Assembly (NCBI GenBank): GCA_004297315.1
Contig: SCTU01000188.1
Location: 1-16,253 of the forward strand
Origin: Dehalococcoidia bacterium
GTDB lineage: Bacteria > Chloroflexota > Dehalococcoidia > UBA2979
Reading direction: 5' to 3'
DNA length: 16,253 nucleotides
Shown here: piece after piece, positions 12,901 to 16,253 of the stretch
How positions within the stretch are numbered: the first letter of the stretch is position 1
Layout of the letters: each line of letters starts with the position of its first letter
Translations under genes and position numbers: made by a program
The notes under the pieces: model-generated
Seen by the model: the letters and a program-made list of their open reading frames with translations, nothing else
What the model was told of the DNA's origin: nothing
The model's database searches: none

Positions 12901-14332
12901 ATGCATCTCAGTTACGGCGAGGAGCACGGCGGCGTGCGTCTTCGCCTCGCGCTCCGATTCAGCGCCGACGCGGGAGCCCGGGTCATCGTCCTCGCGGCCG
13001 TGGCGATCTTCGTCGGCTTCTGGCTGGACCGATCGCTCACGAGCTGGCGCGACATGCGCACGCACGCGTACGACCTCGCGGTGTTCGACCAGCTAATCTG
13101 GAACACCGCGCACGGACGTCTGTTCGAGACCTCGTTCGCCCCGTACAACTACCTCGGCGACCATTTCCAGCCCGTCCTCATCCTCTTCGTGCCCATCTAC
13201 TGGCTCGGAGGTGGCGCGCAAGCGCTGCTGGGCGCCCAGGCGCTGGTCAGCGGACTCGCCGCGATCGCCCTGTACGAAGCCGCCCGAGCGCTCAGGCTGC
13301 ATCCGGTCCTCGCGGCGTCTGCCGCCGTGACCTACCTGCTCAACCCGTACCTCCACCGGGCGCTCGCCTTCGACTTCCACCCGGAGACGATGCTCGCACT
13401 TCCCGCATTCGCCGCCCTCTCGGCGTTTGCCGGCGGGCGTATACGCCTCGGCGTGGCGCTTGCGCTCTCGCTTCTGCTGTTCAAGGAGGACGCCGTCTTC
13501 GTCACGCTAGCAATGGCCGGGTGCGCGGCAACGCTCGGCCGACGGCGGCCAGCCCTCGCGGTCGCATCGGTCGCACTGCTCTCGACGGTGCTCGTCGTTG
13601 GGTGGTTGATGCCCCATGCCCGCGACGGATACCCGAGCCACTTGGCCGCCCGGTACACCGTGCTCGGCGGCCGGGAGGGGTTGTCCGCGCTCGCCTTCAT
13701 GGCTCAACATCCGTCCGAAGCCGTGCGGGTCCTCGCACAGCCCGGTCGGACGGAGCCGGGCGTCCAGTTTGTCGCCGCGGCGCCGTGGGTCTTGCTCGCC
13801 CCGTGGCAGGCGCTGGCCCTCAGCCCCGGGTTGGCGTTGACCCTGCTGTCCTCCCACGCACCACAGCGGACGCTCGACCTCCACTACGCCGTGGAGATGG
13901 TCCCCGTCGCCGCGCTCGCCGGACTCTTCGCGTGCCGGCGGCTGGCCCGGTCGCTGCCGGTCCCGAGCGTCGCGGCGCTCATCCTCCTCTCCACCGTCCT
14001 GGCGACGCTCGCCCTCAGTCCTGTATCTCCGTCGGCACGGTCCGGGGCGGGGCAGGGCAAGGCGACGCACGTGCGGGCGGTCGAGGAGGCGATCGCGCTC
14101 GTCCCACCAGACGCGGCTGTGTCCGCGCAGTCCAACCTCGCGCCCCGTCTGGCGCACCGACAACAACTCTGGGTATTCCCCGGCTGGTGGGAGGAAGCTG
14201 ACTGGGTCCTTGTGGAAAGCGACGATGGCTCCGAAGACGACTTCAGGGCCGCGCTGGAATCGGTCCGCCGAAGAGTACCGGCTGGCCTACGAGGCAGACG
14301 GCGCCCTCCTCTTCCAATCGCCACGCAACTAG
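12901..14332 (+). CDS. DUF2079 multi-spanning membrane protein, frameshifted near its C-terminus
   Basis: An integral membrane protein of the DUF2079 family, function unknown; the family is related in layout to membrane glycosyltransferases. The first membrane segment (VIVLAAVAIFVGFWL) is followed by the family core: AYDLAVFDQLIWNTAHGRLF, LGDHFQPVLILFVPIYWL and AFDFHPETML. Several more hydrophobic spans follow. The ATG at 12901 has no strong site; an in-frame GTG at 12934 has GAGGAG 9 nt upstream and may be the true start, and an ATG at 12814 is a third option. The frame runs open to 14400, but from about 14260 it looks non-coding. The next frame gives SAEEYRLAYEADGALLFQS and ends in TAG at 14330-14332, as expected of the family. 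I therefore set the end at 14332 and infer a 1-nt insertion near 14257-14263. Confidence 0.82.
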
Positions 14333-14371
14333 CGTCGGCGCCGCGTCACGACCAACCCGTCGCAGCCCACC

Positions 14372-15583
14372 TCATCGCCGCTGAGGTGCGACGAGGCTGA
14401 TGCCCATGCGAGTACGCGACCCTATCGCTGTAGGAGTCACCCGCTTCTCCTCTGTGAGATCGCCCGCTCCGGATGGGACCGCCGTCGGGATTGCCGGCAC
14501 GCCATCCTCGAGCGTGGCGTAGACGCGTCGCGTGCCGGCGGCCGCCTGCTCCCACGTGAACATCGCCGCGCGGCGTAGGCCGGCCTCCCTCAGTTGGGCC
14601 CGCCGCTGCGGATCGACAAGAAGCGTGTGAATCGCCTGGGCGAGTTGCTCGGGTACTCTCGGAGAGACGACGACACCCGCGTCGCCGACGACTTCCGGTA
14701 GCGACCCGGCGCTCGACACGACCACGGGGGAGCCACAGGCCATCGCCTCGACGGCCGGGAACCCAAAGCCCTCATAGAGCGAAGGCAGCACGGTGCATTC
14801 GGCGCCCGCGTAGTAGGCGGGCAGCGCGTCCTCGTGCACGCGGTCCACCATCACCACCTCCGGCCCGAGGCCGTGGCGCGCAATGAGCGAGGCCGTGGTC
14901 GCACGGAAGTCCGATTCGGTCCCGCCGGCCGCGCCGACCTTCACGAGGCGCAGGTCAGGATGATGCCCCGACCGCTTCAGGAGCGCGAACGCCTCGATCA
15001 ACTCACCAAGGTTCTTCCGTGGGTGCTCAGACCCCACGAACAGGACATACGGGAAGTCGAACGGGCGCGCGTGGCTCGGGTGGAAGCGCTGCTGATCCAC
15101 GCCCTCGTAGACCACGTGGACACGCGACTCCGGCACACCCAGGCATTCCACGACGTCAGCCTTCGTCGTGTTCGAGACCGCGATGATGGCGTCCGCGCGC
15201 CGGATCCCGGCGTAGTCCAGGCGCAAGTACGCGCGGTCGACCAGGTTGGGCCGGTGGATGAACGGCTGGCGACGCTGGAGGTCGAAGTACCGGATGAGGT
15301 CATGGACCGTGACGACATACGGGACGCTCAGGAAGTTGCCGTAGCGCGCCAGGTGATGGTTTGGGAAATGCAGCGGCCCCTCGAGCCGGCGCAGCCGCCG
15401 CACGAATCCAACGTCGACGCGAAGAGAGCGCACCGTCTCTGGGCTCCAGAAGGATCGGTTGAACTGCCGCTCGATCCGCTGCGACTCGTCCGTCTCGAAG
15501 AGGTCGACATCCGGCAGGTGCGCGGCCAACTGGGCGGCGTAGTAGTCCATCGAGCCTCGACCGGCAGTCGTCACCAGCTTCAT
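14372..15583 (-). CDS. GT4-family (GT-B fold) glycosyltransferase
   Basis: A 403-residue retaining nucleotide-sugar glycosyltransferase, acting in the cytoplasm or at the inner membrane face. The N-domain starts MKLVTTAGRGSMDYYAAQLA and includes VVTVHDLIRYFD and ADAIIAVSNTTKADV. The C-domain has VVYEGVD, LFVGSEHPRKNLGELIEAF (sugar-nucleotide phosphate contact) and the EX7E motif EGFGFPAVEAMACGSPVV (Glu271, Glu279), then SLPEVVGDAG. The usual domain ends near residue 360 (TRRVYATLED); the last ~43 residues are a tail with mixed third positions that may be non-functional. The start is the ATG at 15583, with GGGAGGT 7 nt upstream; a 28-residue longer frame is less likely. It begins 29 nt after the subtilase stop, so the two are probably one operon. 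Sugar and acceptor are unknown. Confidence 0.9.
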   Translation of the reverse strand: MKLVTTAGRGSMDYYAAQLAAHLPDVDLFETDESQRIERQFNRSFWSPETVRSLRVDVGFVRRLRRLEGPLHFPNHHLARYGNFLSVPYVVTVHDLIRYFDLQRRQPFIHRPNLVDRAYLRLDYAGIRRADAIIAVSNTTKADVVECLGVPESRVHVVYEGVDQQRFHPSHARPFDFPYVLFVGSEHPRKNLGELIEAFALLKRSGHHPDLRLVKVGAAGGTESDFRATTASLIARHGLGPEVVMVDRVHEDALPAYYAGAECTVLPSLYEGFGFPAVEAMACGSPVVVSSAGSLPEVVGDAGVVVSPRVPEQLAQAIHTLLVDPQRRAQLREAGLRRAAMFTWEQAAAGTRRVYATLEDGVPAIPTAVPSGAGDLTEEKRVTPTAIGSRTRMGISLVAPQRR

Positions 15584-15590
15584 CGCATCT

Positions 15591-15597
15591 ACCTCCC
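15591..15597 (-). promoter_or_regulatory. Shine-Dalgarno GGGAGGT that fixes the glycosyltransferase start
   Basis: GGGAGGT (reverse strand) lies 7 nt from the ATG at 15583 and within the short gap after the subtilase stop, so the glycosyltransferase start is clear even though the frame is open for 28 more codons. Confidence 0.8.
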
Positions 15598-15612
15598 GAA
15601 CGAGTTCCCGAA

Positions 15613-16253
15613 CTATTCGAGGCCGAATCCCGACGCGCTCCAGGCGGAGTCGCCCGCTTCGCGCCACGCGCGTGCTCGCGCGAGCGCAGCCCCGATGTCG
15701 ATCTGGCCCGCGGCGGAGCCGTGCACGGGACTGGCCGTGTCGATCAACAGTTGCGTCGCCTGGTCTGCCGTCAGAGTCGGGTCATAGGCCAGGAGCACCG
15801 CGAAGGCGCCCGCGACCAGCGGTGTGGCGTAGGACGTGCCCGAGGCGTACGCGTTCGGCTCGGCCGATGTGCAGATCCAGTCGCGCTGGCCACAGAGCGC
15901 GCGCGGCACCGGACCCTGGATCTCGACGGCCGGAGCCAGCACTCGTACGCCCTCGCTGAGGTTCGAGAAGGGGGCGAGACGCTGATAGTCCACCCGTCCT
16001 TCGAGGTCGTTTGCCCCCGTGCCTCCCACGCCGAGGACGCCGGGGTAGCCCGAGGGGAACTGTGCGACCACGCCGCTGTCGTTCCCCGCTGCAGCGACTA
16101 CCACCGCGCCGTATGTCTGCCTGGCCTCGGCGACGGCGGCGCGCAGGGCCGGCACGTCGGAGGTGCCGCTGAAGGCGAGCACAATCACCCGCGCGCCCGA
16201 CTGGGCCGCGTAACGGACGCCGGCGGCGGCCTGCGAGGCCCTTCCATCGCCCG
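15613..16253 (-). CDS. Subtilisin-like serine protease (peptidase S8), N-terminus beyond the window edge
   Basis: The C-terminal 212 residues of a subtilase; the frame is open to the right edge. Visible: QAAAGVRYAAQSGARVIVLA (the helix/strand before the substrate groove), VVVAAAGNDSG with the oxyanion-hole Asn, VLGVGGTG, and the nucleophile Ser in GTSYATPLVAGAFAVLLA. The catalytic Asp and His would lie upstream, outside the window, as would any signal peptide. The visible end is TADQATQLLIDTA, then GQIDIGAALARARA, the standard closing helices, with only a short tail and no extra C-terminal domain. Export is likely for the family but not shown here. A GTG at 16188 is internal, not a start. It is followed after 29 nt by the glycosyltransferase on the same strand. 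Confidence 0.92.
   Translation of the reverse strand, partial: GDGRASQAAAGVRYAAQSGARVIVLAFSGTSDVPALRAAVAEARQTYGAVVVAAAGNDSGVVAQFPSGYPGVLGVGGTGANDLEGRVDYQRLAPFSNLSEGVRVLAPAVEIQGPVPRALCGQRDWICTSAEPNAYASGTSYATPLVAGAFAVLLAYDPTLTADQATQLLIDTASPVHGSAAGQIDIGAALARARAWREAGDSAWSASGFGLE

Noticed and set aside
16186..16188. GTG as the start of the subtilase
   Set aside because: The frame continues upstream into QAAAGVRYAAQSGARVIVLA, normal subtilase core, so the gene extends past the window edge.

Overview
This is a high-GC bacterial chromosomal window (by eye roughly two thirds G+C) that is densely packed with protein genes. I see no rRNA, tRNA, CRISPR array, insertion sequence or integrase. GTG starts are common: five genes have one and four of them sit behind a clear Shine-Dalgarno sequence. 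The gene mix and one unusual secreted domain family (motif GAPxFVNxxF) fit a Chloroflexota-like organism, perhaps Dehalococcoidia-related. That placement is inference from recollection of similar proteins, not from a search.

Layout. 1-755 (-): aldo/keto reductase, running off the left edge. 830-1708 (+): Rossmann/DUF2520 protein, divergent from the reductase. 1705-2970 (-): secreted matrixin-like zinc metalloprotease with a PKD-like domain and the GAPxFVN C-terminal domain. 3153-4727 (+): class III PLP aminotransferase, convergent with and touching 4722-5543 (-), a guanidino hydrolase of the DDAH/arginine dihydrolase type. 5664-6509 (-): metallo-beta-lactamase-fold hydrolase. 6680-7837 (+): acyl-CoA dehydrogenase, followed by a strong hairpin. 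8042-8647 (+): small secreted protein with the same GAPxFVN C-terminal domain. 8674-10419 (-): membrane Cache-type sensor with an HD-GYP c-di-GMP phosphodiesterase. 10643-10909 (-): XRE regulator, coupled by a GTGA overlap to an unlisted 49-residue ORF at 10906-11055 (-). 11486-12727 (+): Tat-exported TIM-barrel-like protein with a LysM domain. 12901-14332 (+): DUF2079 multi-spanning membrane protein whose last ~24 codons are displaced by an apparent 1-nt frameshift. 14372-15583 (-): GT4 glycosyltransferase, directly downstream of a subtilase (15613-16253, -) that runs off the right edge.

How the genes relate. The aminotransferase and the guanidino hydrolase could form an arginine-to-ornithine-to-semialdehyde route, though they are convergent rather than co-transcribed. 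Several products act outside the cytoplasm: the metalloprotease, the GAPxFVN protein, the LysM protein, the subtilase and the Cache sensor. The two GAPxFVN proteins share a C-terminal module of about 80 residues, which I regard as the best lead to a poorly described system here. The other strong leads are the DUF2079 frameshift and the coupled small ORF upstream of the XRE regulator.
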